DNA from: Reticulitermes speratus
Lineage: Eukaryota > Arthropoda > Insecta > Blattodea > Rhinotermitidae
Assembly: GCA_021186555.1 (NCBI GenBank)
Contig: JAJKFL010000004.1
Coordinates: 20,550,406 to 20,614,405 of the forward strand
Length of the DNA: 64,000 nucleotides
Direction of reading: 5' to 3'
The notes under the pieces are model-generated. The model was not told the origin of the DNA. It saw nothing but the letters and a program-made list of their open reading frames with translations, and ran no database searches. The position numbers and the translations under genes are program-made. Below, in pieces: positions 34,076 to 44,774 of the stretch (position 1 is the first letter of the stretch; every line of letters starts with the position of its first letter).

Positions 34076-34441
34076 ATTTTTCATTCCGTGCATTATTTAA
34101 GAAACTATAACAACCAGCCGAATGCGCACTGTCAATGTACGTTTATATTTAAAATTTAAACATAATATCTTCAACATGTTTCAACTCTTTATGAATCATC
34201 ATCAGGCAGAACGTACATCAAATAAGTATGTATAAAACATGAAGAGTGATGTTCTTATAATGATGGGCATCTCTTGCTTTTTGAGCATCAATAAGTATAA
34301 CTTCATGTTTTATACATATCTAATTCATGTAAGTTATCCCTGATGGTGATTCATAAAGAGTCGAAACATGTTAGAGTTATAATGTTTTAAATTTTAAATA
34401 GAAACTTACTTCGACGTATTGTGCATTTGGTTGGTTTTTAT
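34076..34441. mobile_element. palindromic retroelement-end insertion
   Basis: Arms of about 140 bp at 34105-34244 and 34301-34443 are inverted copies around a 56-bp spacer. Each has the CTGATG-hairpin-GAAACATGTT motif, an A/T-rich link with TTTAAATTTTAAAT, and GTGCATT.GG.TGGTT at the outer end. A 17-bp exact direct repeat (AATTCGCGTAAAATATT) at 34059-34075 and 34442-34458 brackets the block like a target-site duplication. The layout fits a Penelope-like element reduced to inverted ends; family is an inference. Confidence 0.7.
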
Positions 34442-34459
34442 AATTCGCGTAAAATATTT

Positions 34460-35875
34460 CTCTGAGGTTGAAACCTCGGTCAAAAAAATTGAAATGTTTC
34501 AGTATTTGTATAATCACATCCAGATTTTTACGTCAAGGTAACAGTTAATAGTACAGTCCATTTTTCTCAAGTGAACCTGAAGTAAATGTATAACGAATAT
34601 AAACCTGTCATTGGTTCGTAGAAGTGCATATCCGATATTGTTTTGGTGGCAGAAGGGGCTTTAAAATCGATTAACGAAACGCACATCCTATTGCAGTTAC
34701 TTCACAAAATCATTATGCTGTTTATTTTCATTCATCATCAGATCCTTTCTTCTCCAGTTACTCTTTTATAAAATAATACTTATTTCGGTTCAGAAATTTT
34801 CCAAGAGTGACGAAATGCGACATTAATTTGTAACCCCCTCTCTCGTAATGCATTCCTGGTAGTGCGTGATACATTTGAAGTGATTGGTTATTATTTAACG
34901 AATCGTTTCAAACTGCATGTAGCGTCGTATATGATGAATGTGAGTGGCGTGTTGTAAAGAATGCGCATGACATCGAACGTGACCTATCTAAGGTACTATG
35001 GCGAGGGAGTGACGATCATGAAATCCTCAGTTGGGATAGTCAGTTTCTGTGCTGATATTCGAACAGAAGACAATAATTTGTACACGTCACGCATTATCAG
35101 TGTAGCCTAGCCAGTGCCAGTCGTCTCTGTATTGAGGCCAAAGAAAAAATCCATAGCTGGACCCCTTCCATGTCTGCCTCGCACTATTACGCTTCCCCTG
35201 CAAGCGTCTAGCCATTCTCTTCACACGGATGTTGGTGATGATAAACACGCGGTAACCTTCACTGGCGACCAGCGCTTGGGGTTGACTGACATACGTACAA
35301 GAGAGGTGGGAGGGGAATGCAACAGTAGGAGGTGAGGGGTTAATCTAGAGCGTCGTCATCCCTGCCATCCATGGAACTGCTTTCCGTCGCTTCAGTATAC
35401 GTGACCTTGTTACGTATTTTCGAAAATCGCAGTAATTACGTCATGTCCAAAGTTCGTAAGCACAGCAGGGTTGTACTTACATACACACACAGCTCACTTC
35501 ATTGAATAAATTAACATGTCCCATTGTTCCAGTAATTAAATCCATTACGCATACGTCTCTCTCAACTTCCTTCAGATTAAATGAGAATAATTTACGTCAC
35601 GCCGTAAGTATAAAGTCTTTGTAGAAGGATATTCTCCGCACTACCTTTAGAGGCCCTTGCAAGGTTGTCATGTTATATTCATGATTGCGACCGACAGACG
35701 GCAGTAACGTTTCGAGTTTATTTCGCGGCTGCAGAATATTCCACTTCGAATGTGGCTTTTTCGTGTGTAGTTATTGTTGGGCTGCTGTTAGTATTGCTTT
35801 GTGTATTCACTTGAATGTAATGTGTCTTGCAAGACGGGGACGAAAGGAGGTCGTTTAATTATTGTACATTATTGT
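34460..35875. other. unassigned sequence
   Basis: No gene or repeat family recognised. Confidence 0.4.
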
Positions 35876-35879
35876 AAAT

Positions 35880-36130
35880 CTGTGGCCGAGCGGTCTAAGG
35901 CGTGGATCTGCTGCCGTTCGCTTGCTGGGATTGTGGGTTCGAATCCCGCCGGGGGCATGGATGTCTGTCTCTCTTTTGAGTGTTGTGTGTTGCAGGTAGA
36001 GGTCTCTGAGTCGGGCTGATCACTCTTCCGGAGGAGTCCTACCGAGTGTGGTGTGTCTGAGGGTGATCACGAAGCCTCGATAATGAGGAGGCTCTGGCCC
36101 ACTAGGGGCTGTTGCGCCATGGCTAAAAAA
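35880..36130 (+). mobile_element. SINE family B, full length
   Basis: Head TGTGGCCGAGCGGTCTAAGG, long variable-arm-like segment, B box GGTTCGAATCCC, body GGCATGGATGTCTGTCTCTC, tail GGGGCTGTTGCGCCATGGCT and A7. The head lacks the GATCCCAG leader of other copies. Confidence 0.92.
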
Positions 36131-36353
36131 ATTTTAGATCTATATGAAATATTAGATTCAGTGCCGTAATTCGCAATGTGTTCAAGTTTTTTTCAGGAAT
36201 TGTATTTATACATCTAACTACCTACCCAATTCCATGGAGCATAGTCCTTACTGAGAAGCTTACACTTCCTCACATGGGTCCACAAATTGTACGAGTCTAA
36301 AAACCGCCACAAAATTCTGGGCGCCTGAAGGGTGACGTGAAGCGCGTTCCATG

Positions 36354-36660
36354 CTAAGAACGTACAAATATTAGGTGCCAGCTAACAAAATTTAGTCGCC
36401 CGGGATTTGTGCATCCCTGGTTCCTCAACCACTCAGAGAATTTCTTCACATTTAATGGAATCCGAAGTTTCACAAGAACTTGCCAGTTGTCCCTGTCCTG
36501 AACCAGGTGAATCCAGATCAAGTCCACCCAAACTGTTTCTCCAAGATTCATTTTAATATTGTTCTCACATATGCGTCTAAGTGGTTCACGTGTTCTTTCC
36601 TTCAGGTTTCTCCACCATAACCCTGCTTGCGTTTCTGTTCTCGCCCGTGCGTGTCATATG
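36354..36660 (-). mobile_element. LINE family L1 3'-end fragment
   Basis: Minus strand encodes MNLGETVWVDLIWIHLVQDR, then DNWQVLVKLRIPLNVKKFSE. Upstream, out of frame, HGREQKRKQG and GETxRKE-like text corresponds to the RNAYRVLVGKPEGK segment of the family. This is the C-terminal end of the LINE protein followed by its 3' segment. No reverse-transcriptase or endonuclease domain remains. Confidence 0.75.
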
Positions 36661-36815
36661 CCCCACTTATCTCCGTATTTATATATCAAATACAATAAAT
36701 GTCATGTATTTTTATAAAAAATAATTTTCTGGTCCTCTTGCTTTTCTCCTTCCTTTCCTTATATTCTTCTGGACTCAGAATTTGGATATTATTTAATTCT
36801 GAATCCACAATCGAT

Positions 36816-36870
36816 CTACCTCACGTGGGGTTCATAACCTGTTGCCCATGGACCCCTAGGGGGTCCGTGG
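36816..36870 (+). mobile_element. possible hAT-like single terminus
   Basis: GTGGGGTTCATAACCTGTTG followed by CCATGGACCCCTAGGGGGTC resembles the start of hAT elements of the GGGGTTCTCAACCT type. No opposite end was located. Confidence 0.3.
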
Positions 36871-37337
36871 ATGTGCTAGATTTTGACATTCGGAATGCTA
36901 GAGCCCACAGGAAACTACAGTAGCATGTAGGCTTCTGTATTCGGTTGTCCATTGTTCCTCGTCAGGTGCAGGCTCCAATTCCCATTGATAATAGCGTACT
37001 TCTACTGTGTTTATTACCACCTTCATCCTTATAATTATCATGGTATAACAGGTGGGCTGTACGAAATTTTAGGCTTTCGCAGCGGAGCAGTTAGGCCTCC
37101 GTTCTTTCTGGCTTGGCGGCACTGTCTCGAAACGTCGATAACCAATCATCTAGTGATGCGGCTCCACGTCTTAGAAGAACGGGGACGGGAAGGATTTGGG
37201 CTGTTTGTTAACCTGGTTGGCCTCTTTCAGATCTGTGCTTTACAAGCCATAGTCACCGCCGTGAGAACCACGTCGCATATTTATGGATTTAAGTTTCGTG
37301 TCAGTAAGGAGTTAACGTTAGACCGACATGAGGTCAA

Positions 37338-37561
37338 GGTAAAAAGGTAAAGTTCACCCTAGAACAGGCCATGAAGGCCCAGAGGGGGAGTATAGGTATA
37401 GCTCCATTCTTTCTTTAACCTCGGCGCTAGATGGGGGTGGGTGGTCAACGCCACGCCTCGGCCGCTTTACCCCCGGGAATGACCCGGTGACCATTGTACA
37501 GGAGGCTGGGTAGGCCCCAGGGCCCGTCTGGACAGGTGCTGAACATCTCGCCCCCACCGGA
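37338..37561 (-). mobile_element. SINE family A, 5'-truncated
   Basis: The 3' tail (GGTAAAAAGGTAAAGTTCAC on +), the 3' region and the central domain are well preserved, but the element stops just before the B box, so the tRNA-like head is gone. Confidence 0.92.
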
Positions 37562-37564
37562 GAC

Positions 37565-38585
37565 CGAAATGAACCAAATTTAAATTAGCGTGACGCGTTT
37601 TAGCGCAGGCACGTAACACACTACCAAACTTATCGGAATTTGTTAGGTATTTGTGTAGACGAAACACACTGATGTGCCTCAGCAGCGTTTATTTATTCAT
37701 TACGCCGTCTTTTTGAAAGTAACACGAGACAGACTGAAATTACATACTTTCGGTCAGATATATAAAAATTTTAAACTGGAACTCGTTTCTGCTGTGTCTT
37801 CATGTTTCCTTCGTTCTTCTTTGATGAACTTGTCAGTGAACACGCGATGGAGGAATTGACAACAGACAGAGCCGGACAGACTGACTCCTTATCCTTTAAA
37901 TATTCACGTGTCAGCCTACATCCTGGTTTGGGCGAACTTCTTCTGAATGCACGCTTGCAATTTCTCTTCTGTTGCGTGTATGCTGTTAATGACGTAATCG
38001 GATGTCACAGGTTTCTGAGGTCCACACACTTCGATTTTTTTCAGAGTAAACCGTAGTCTACATTTGTCTTCTGAATTTATGAGGCTGGCCTATTAATATG
38101 TTCGTTATGGTGGTGGATGCTAGTGATGCATAAATTAAATTAGTTGTTTATGTGCCTTTTATATGCGTGTAGCACACAGGAAATTGTGTCTGTCCTGGAA
38201 TGTTTTATTTCCGGAACTCCTGAATGGATTCAGATTAAATTTGGTATTCGTTGTCAATCCAAAAGCTCGTCGAGAGAATTTAATTCCATAGCATCTGTGT
38301 AGAATATAATTACTACTTTCCATTATGTTGAGATTTCCTTTGAGACGGTTAATTGTACTAATAATTGTTACGTAACATAACCTGTGGAACGAAGCCAATG
38401 CTCGAAATATTTTTGATAGGATGAATATTTAGCGACATGTAGGAAAAATTGGTTCTGTCACAGACTTCCAGGTGCTTGACGCTGTTATCTTTAGCGGTGG
38501 ATTTGTGTACTCATTAAGTAAGGCCATTGGGGTATGCAAAATCGCAGAGCATATGGACAATACTCATGTACAAAAGGAAGTGTTA
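37565..38585. other. unassigned sequence
   Basis: No gene recognised. 38190-38290 (GATTCAGATTAAATTTGGTA) faintly resembles the repeat at 11.4-11.9 kb. Confidence 0.35.
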
Positions 38586-38589
38586 CATT

Positions 38590-38860
38590 TACGTTTAAAC
38601 AAATTTTATGGAGTTAGTTCCTTAGTCAAGAATTTCCCCGGTTTTTATCGAACCTGCCGGTTAATTACCGGTCGTAGAAGAGATAGCCACTGATCCCTAT
38701 CCTGAGCCAGATGGATCCATTCGACAACCCCCTCCCCCCCAATTTCAGCATTATCTCCGATCTACGTGTAGGTCTTCCAAGCGGTCTCTTTCCTTCTGGC
38801 TGTTCCGTGAAGTCCTAGTTTCCTCTTCAGTAGGTACCGAGGGATTTTCCCCATGGTTAC
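38590..38860 (-). mobile_element. LINE family L1 3'-end fragment
   Basis: Minus strand has ETRTSRN, then the QPEGKRPLGRP-type segment, WIHLAQDRDQW in shifted frames, and finally the 3' segment encoding KFLTKELTP. It is colinear with the copies at 13.1 and 36.4 kb. Frameshifts are plain. Confidence 0.72.
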
Positions 38861-38961
38861 AGTGGCAGGGAAATGAAGCTGACTGCTCACCTGTACCTGT
38901 TGCCAAGGATAAGAATGCGTGCAGCCATACCTCCACTCCCCATAGTCGTATGCCTTCACAG

Positions 38962-39368
38962 CAGGGGCGCACCCAGGGGGGGAGGGCTGTAGCGCTGCAG
39001 CCCCCCAAACCTCCCAAAAACCGAAATTTTAAAAACTCAGATTTTGTAGATATTATTATATCAAGAGTTTTACGTGATCTCCCCTTCAGCCGAAATCAGC
39101 CACTGAAATCGACTGATGACTAGTACATTAGAATTTTGAAAAATAAATTAATGGAATTTAAAAAACAAGAAGATAGGACGCTGTAATTAAGTCATGGAAC
39201 ATGTAGTTATAATCGTATGTATGTAAATGCAGTTGCAGACACTGTAATGCAGTACTTACGACATGGTTTTTATAACATAATTTTTAAAATCAAACATAAA
39301 TTATATATAGCCTCAGGGTCAGCCCCCCCCCCCCCCCCTCGCAAGGAAAAATCCTGGGTGCGTATCTG
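38962..39368. mobile_element. hAT-like non-autonomous element (407 bp)
   Basis: Left end CAGGGGCGCACCCAGG and inverted right end CAGATACGCACCCAGG are terminal repeats of the CAGGGGCG.ACCCAGG hAT type. Flanking 8-mers CTTCACAG (38954-38961) and CTTCATAG (39369-39376) match at 7 of 8. The interior is A/T-rich and holds a 16-C tract at 39323-39338. Confidence 0.87.
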
Positions 39369-39369
39369 C

Positions 39370-39686
39370 TTCATAGCCTGCAATTGGACAACTTCAGACA
39401 ACTGTACTTTTACTTCGTATATATTTCTGTTCCGTGCTGCCTCTGTCTCATACTTTATTTGTTCACCCTAACAACATTTGGAGAGGAGTACAAGTCACGA
39501 AGCCCCTCGTTATGCAGTTTTCACCAGCCTCGTGTTACTTCCCTCTTAGGTCCAAATTTTTCTTCAGAACTCTGTTCTCGAACACCCTCAGTCTGTCTTC
39601 TTCCCACAATGCCAGAGACCCAAGTAAAGGTGAATTTTTCGCTGTGGACGCCATGAATTCATGTAGGGGGATCGTAGCTCTTGTCA
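39370..39686. other. unassigned sequence
   Basis: No gene recognised. Confidence 0.35.
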
Positions 39687-39855
39687 TTTTCAACTTCACG
39701 CCCCGGCCGTTTTACCACCGGGAAAGAACCCCGGTACCCATTGAATAGGAGGCTGGGTGGGCCCCAGACCCAGTCGGTACGATTTGGATAACAGAACAAT
39801 TCCTTGCCCCTGCCTGAATTCGAACCCTGCACCGTCCAGTCCGTAGCCTTCAGCG
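39687..39855 (-). mobile_element. SINE family A, truncated both ends
   Basis: Minus strand keeps the B box (GGGTTCGAATTC), the GGCCCACCCAGCCTCCTATT block and the GGTAAAACGGCCGGGGCGTG core. The A-box head and the 3' tail are missing. Confidence 0.85.
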
Positions 39856-39859
39856 ACGT

Positions 39860-40498
39860 GTATGTATGCACAGTGAGTTTATGTGTGTTGTCAATGAATT
39901 ACGTATAAATTTGCGAAAAGTCTATTATGACATATTGCCTTCGGTGTTTAAATGTTTCTTATTGTCACTACCATATTGCACGTCACGTAAGTAACTCGTA
40001 TCCCCCTGTTACAGAAAATGGGTCGTATTGGCGTAGAGCAAGGTACGACTCTGAATATTAAGTCGTTTTAGAGGAAACATTTTCCATTTCTGTCACTAAT
40101 GGCGGTACTTTAAATTGTCCATAACGTTGCTTCTTTTTTTTTCCCCTACTTGTTTCTTTCTTTATAGCACCGCAACACTTATAAAGCATTGTGGTTTACT
40201 GTGCGTTTCGTTTTAACTTTTCTGTAACATGCAAAAGTTGCATCTTTCCGACTCCTCGTGCGATAATGTCCTTAGGCAGATTTTAACTGACCGGTCTTTG
40301 TAATGGGGACGTGTTTATTGTGAAATTGGACCTGAATATGAATGTCATTTAGATGTATTTGAACTGAGAACGTTCAGCGTACCGGCGCCGTAACTTGTGT
40401 ACCTCCGTCCGTCTTACTTTACCTTTCGAGTAAGGACACACGAACACTTTCGGGAACCTTCAGAGCCGTAAAACATTTTCTGTTTCCCTATAATATAA
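39860..40498. other. unassigned sequence
   Basis: No gene or repeat family recognised. Confidence 0.4.
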
Positions 40499-40499
40499 A

Positions 40500-40788
40500 T
40501 GGTGGGCTGGGATAGCGTGGTCGGTATAGCGACTGGCTACGGGCTGGACGGCCCGGGGATCGAATCCCGATGGGGGGAGAGCTTTTCCACACCCATCCAG
40601 ACCGGCCCTGAGGCCCACCCAGCCTCCTATACAATGTATACCGAAGCATTCCCGGGGGTAAAGCGGCCGGGGAGTGGCGTTAACTACCCACGCCCATCTA
40701 GCACCGAGGTTAAAGAAAGAGTAGAGCTGTACCTCTACTCCCCCTCTGTGCCTTCATGGCAGGTTATAGGGTGAAGATTACCTTTACC
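40500..40788 (+). mobile_element. SINE family A, full length
   Basis: Head GGTGGGCTGGGATAGCGTGG, B box GGGGATCGAATCCC, complete core, GCACCGAGGTTAAAGAAAGA and tail GATTACCTTTACC. CCTATAATA occurs on both flanks and probably is the duplication. Confidence 0.95.
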
Positions 40789-40855
40789 TATAATAAACGT
40801 GGTGTCACTTTACCCGCGTCTCTCCCTCCTCCTCGACCCCCTCCTCCTTTCCGTT

Positions 40856-40876
40856 ATCATCATCATCATCATCATC
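40856..40876. repeat. (ATC)7 microsatellite
   Basis: Seven ATC units. Confidence 0.95.
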
Positions 40877-40879
40877 GTT

Positions 40880-41835
40880 TAGGCTCCGAATGGTTGAAGT
40901 AGCACTGTCTTGTCTTGCTGACGTAAATAAGTTATATATGGAACGAAGTAATGCCTTTTATTGTGCTGAACGTATTACGGTGTACGTGTCGTCATTAAAC
41001 TGCTTTAGCTGTTGAACAAGCTCCGCTAAATACACGATCTTTCATGTGAGGAAAATCCTACATTACTGAAAATAAAGTGAAGTCCACTCTGAAGGTTTGG
41101 CATTGTAGTTACTTCGTTTATGTAACTGGTTTGAAATGAAACTGAAGCAGCAGTTGTGTGGCCTGCAGTTTAGACGAGTTTGAATATGAAAAGAACCAAC
41201 AGTCGAGCGTAATTTTATTACAGGTCATAAAAGAACTACACGGGGAAAAAGCTTAGCTTCCAAATTAGTACTGCCGTTTTACTGTCTAAGATGGAGGGGG
41301 GGGGGTGTATTTTAATAGCGTGCCCGAAAAGCGTCGTGTCTTTCATTTAAGAGGTTGGTCAGCCAAGCGATTCTAGACTCACTTTCCGTCGTCGTCGTCG
41401 TCGACTCCATCGGACTACAACTTAACCTCTGTTTCGAGGGCGGCAGACAGGACCAGGATTCCACTGTTGATGGCAAAAACGATGTTAATTAAGTTATACG
41501 ACGCTTGTTTCACTATTTATAGCTTCCGCTTTAAGTTACCCGCTGAAATATTTATGAAACATGATTCATCTTACAAAGCAAAAAGTTAAGAGCAGATTAA
41601 ATTCAAGGAATGCTTGCTTCCATTGAGTTAAGAATCTTTTGTCTTCCTGTATTCTGCCTGAAAAACTAAAGGCTGAATGTAAGAAACTACACATTTACCT
41701 GTTAGTTTGTGTGGGTTTAGAACTCGGTGTCTCATTCTAAGTTAGTATTTGAAGCTAAGAGGTAGGAGGTGACAGGAAGCTGCAGAAAATGGAATAATGG
41801 GGAGTTTCATAATTCGTATTCTTCCAGTATTATTA
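40880..41835. other. unassigned sequence
   Basis: No gene recognised. A (GTC)n run lies at 41388-41403. Confidence 0.4.
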
Positions 41836-41839
41836 TGAT

Positions 41840-42110
41840 GATCAAATCAGGGCATGCGTATTTTGCATGGGAGAGATTAAATAAGCACATTTTACTCGGG
41901 AAACCTGAAAGCAAGAAATAATTTGGAAAATCTGTTTGTAGATGGGAGGATAATATTAAAAATTATTTTAGAGGAACAGAGCGGGAGGCCATGGGCTGTA
42001 TTCATATCTTTGTGGATAGGAACCAGTGGTAGGCTGTTGTGAACCTTCGGGTTCTGTAGAAGGCGGGTAATTCGTTGACTATTTGAAGGACTCTGGTGAA
42101 TTAAATTAGT
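41840..42110 (+). mobile_element. LINE family L1 3'-end fragment
   Basis: Plus strand encodes LLGKPESKK, then CRWEDNIKNYFRG, then DRNQW.AVVNLRVL and KAGNSLT. This follows the VLVGKPEGKR..RRWEDNIKMDLRE..QDRDRWRA..NLRVP.NAGNFLT order of the family, across stops and frameshifts. Confidence 0.75.
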
Positions 42111-42111
42111 C

Positions 42112-42700
42112 TTACAGAGGAATGAACGGGCTTCCCTGTGTAAACAAAAGTTGAATAGACGCATTATAACCTCATTAGTGAAGTCTTGGAAACACACGAC
42201 ATTGATTACTGAGGTCGCTGGTTTGTATTCTACTTAGAGCTTAAATCTGGTTTTCTTCATTCTTTCACACAACTGACAAGTGGTTTTCTTTGACGTGTCG
42301 CAGAACAAGCCCCTATTCTTTCGAAGTGCCATCGTGTAAGTGAATATATGTGTATGTTTGAAAGTAACAGGCCTACAACAGCACACAGAAGTAACCTTGA
42401 CAGAGTAATTGACACTGTGCATGTTGTTGCAAGTATATCAGGCAGGGAACTTCTTTTGAAGGATTGCGCCTTTATATTCTGAAAATATAACTTCAAAACT
42501 TCCATCGCCTGTACAACAAAGACAGAATTTCTAATAGTTACATGCGTTGCTAGAATGTTTATTTTTGGCATGCATTCAGTTATAATAATGAAATGTAAAT
42601 TATGTTGCTATCGACATGTCGATTCCAGTTACAGACAACTCCTGCTTGTTTGAGAAAGTAGTTGCATATTTATGCTTTTGTAGAATAACATTCAGTTTTA
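42112..42700. other. unassigned sequence
   Basis: No gene or repeat family recognised. Confidence 0.4.
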
Positions 42701-42707
42701 TACATAA

Positions 42708-42893
42708 AACATAAGTTCGTACCTCACAGACAACAGTCCATGTCCCAAATAAGAACCACTCTATCAATGCTCTGTAGGGAAATAATCAGCATTTATTGTG
42801 AGAATTATACGAAACACATTAAAACACCATGTGGCAAAATGAAAATGTTTTGAATCTTACAGCAGGTGGTATATATAGTTACCACGAGACTTT
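42708..42893 (+). repeat. dispersed repeat F, copy 3
   Basis: AAGTTCGTACCTCACAGACA, CAATGCTCTGTAGGGAAATA, TGTGAGAATTATACGAAACA and CAGCAGGTGGTATATATAGT are colinear with copy 2 at 32122-32310. Confidence 0.75.
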
Positions 42894-43075
42894 ATTGTTC
42901 GTAATTTTCTTTCAGTCGTAATGTTTTCCTTCTAATTACGCAAAAAGCAAGTAGAATTTTACGTTGTTTGATAGGTATTTGTGTGTGCGCGAAAAAACGA
43001 GAAATTTTTGCTGAGGAGTGAAGTTCCCTTCGCGGCTCAACTGTCTTTGAAAGCTCGGTATAGGTCTGTGTGCTA

Positions 43076-43380
43076 GTAAAGTAAAGTAAAGTAAAGTAAA
43101 GTAAAGTTCGCCCTGTAACAGGCCATGAAGGCCCAGAGGGGGAGTAAAGGTATAGCTCTACTGTTCCTTTAACTTCGGCGCTAGATGGAGTGGGTAGTTA
43201 AAGCCACGCCCCGGCCGCTTTATCCCCGGGAAATAGACCCGGTAGCCATTGTACAAGAGGCTGGGTGGGCCTCGGGGCCGGTCTGGACGGGTAGGAAAAC
43301 CCTCGCTCCCAGCAGGGTTCGAACTTCTGACCGTCCAACTCTTAGCGAATCGTTATACCGACTACGCTATCCCGGCCGCC
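43076..43380 (-). mobile_element. SINE family A with expanded (TTTAC)n tail
   Basis: Minus strand head GGCGGCCGGGATAGCGTAGT, B box, complete core and 3' region. The tail has expanded into six GTAAA units on + (43076-43106), directly linking the microsatellite to the SINE 3' end. GTGCTAGTA / GTGCCAGTA flanks resemble a duplication. Confidence 0.95.
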
Positions 43381-43479
43381 GTGCCAGTAGTACGGCGATT
43401 AATGATTCAGATGACTTGATGCGATTTCATTAAGACCCGCCGTATCGTAAATGCTCCTTTTTTTAACTTTTTACGTATA

Positions 43480-43720
43480 ACGTCTTATGCGGGGACCACG
43501 TCCGTCCGCACGCAACTTAGTATCAGCTACAGTACCACTTGACGGATTTTTGTGAAATTCAATATAAAAGTTCTTGAGCAAAGAAAAAAGCTGAACAAGT
43601 ACTAGTTTCGTGAAAATTGGCGCAGTAAGTCATATTTACCTATTCACGAGTTTCATGAACGTTGGGGTATGGAAGGCGGTGCTTTTCTTGCAGGTGTAAA
43701 TTAAATTACTTTTACGCGTG
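43480..43720 (+). repeat. unit related to the 11.4-kb tandem repeat
   Basis: CTTGACGGATTTTTGTGAAA and TAGTTTCGTGAAAATTGGCG match the module structure at 11.4-11.9 kb. Another sits at 57.72-57.84 kb (CCACTGGACGGATTTTCTTG). Confidence 0.5.
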
Positions 43721-43959
43721 TAGCGTGAAACCGTCTGATATTTAGAAGGTAAAGTATGTGTTTGTAAATTCTGTCTGGTACATCATGAGTCTTGCGCGAC
43801 TACGAACTCCGGCAGTAGAGTCGTATGCTCCTTCTAAGGCGACACAACTCATAACGCGACAGTTTACGTCAACGGCTGTGCTGTCTATAAAACTCACTGT
43901 ATAATCAAGTACCGAAATATGGAGCATGCCAGCCAGAAGTACGCATGTAGTCAAGACAA

Positions 43960-44212
43960 CCATTTATCTGTCCAAATATCTATGCATTCATCATCTATCC
44001 AGCTGTGGCGGTACAGACCAGGGCCTCCTGTTTCTTGGGTTTCTCGATATTGTTTTTACGTTCACGTTAGTACTCTGTGGACAGGATATCGTCCAGTCAC
44101 AAAGATACGCAGAACAAGACATAGAAAGAGCGCATTCATCCATGAACCGAGTGGAATTCGAACCCACGGTCGTGTTAGTACACCTTAGGCAATCACTGCT
44201 GTGGTGACCTAC
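43960..44212 (-). mobile_element. SINE family I (tRNA-like B box)
   Basis: Minus strand: GTGATTGCCTAAGGTGTACT (A-box-like) and GTGGGTTCGAATTCC (B box), then GGTTCATGGATGAATGCGCT, TGTGACTGGACGATATCCTG, AATATCGAGAAACCCAAGAA and CCGCCACAGCTGGATAGATG. I recognise the layout as a recurrent insect repeat; this is the only copy here. Confidence 0.6.
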
Positions 44213-44214
44213 AC

Positions 44215-44560
44215 ACGTGTACGTACTGTTGTTGTACACGTCTTAAAACTCTGGTTACAATTTATCATCGTCATTTAAGTCTGAAGTGAAACCGCGAATC
44301 ATCTATCAAATTTAAATAATCTGTTCTATTCAGCTTCGCGTCATGAATGTATTTATGAACTAAATCCATATTTTACGATAACGTTAAAATTGAATAGACT
44401 GTTTGTGGTGTCATTTATTTCAACTTTTGACATTCAGTAGCCACCGTAGGACCTTGCCGGTTGTGGGTTTATGACGCCATCAGGGAGCTGAAAGGTGTGG
44501 AATTGCAACAGTCATCAGGTGTTTGTATGTACTTATTAATTATATTTCTTCCATATTTTT
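44215..44560. other. unassigned sequence
   Basis: No gene recognised. Confidence 0.4.
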
Positions 44561-44562
44561 GG

Positions 44563-44770
44563 TACGCTGTGGCGCAGTTGGTTGAGGCACTGCGCTACAA
44601 GCCGGAAGGTCGCAGGTTCGATTCCCGATGCTGTCATTGGAATTTTTCATTGACTCAGTCCTTCCTTCCGGCGGCTGGTGCGTAGGGCTGACAACCTTAC
44701 CACCACCATGTGCCGATTGTCTTGAAACCTGGGAGCCTCAGCCTCCTGGAACTCTAGGGGCCTTTACCTT
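44563..44770 (+). mobile_element. SINE family D, internal deletion
   Basis: Best-preserved D head: GCTGTGGCGCAGTTGGTTGA, CTGCGCTACAAGCCGGAAGG, B box GGTTCGATTCCC. After CATTGACTCAGTCCTTCC the sequence jumps to GGCGGCTGGTGCGTAGGGCT, so most of the shared central domain is deleted. Confidence 0.92.
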
Positions 44771-44774
44771 ATAG

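Noticed and set aside
34339-34376. Calling an active hammerhead ribozyme
   Set aside because: An extra base follows CTGANGA, the third stem is not evident and no cleavage triplet could be placed, so only a resemblance is claimed.
36952-37350. 132-codon open frame, one of the longest
   Set aside because: No domain is recognisable, composition is unremarkable, and its end runs into a SINE A.
43919-44207. Overlapping open frames of about 90 codons
   Set aside because: They fall inside the SINE I-like repeat and are antisense to its tRNA-like head.
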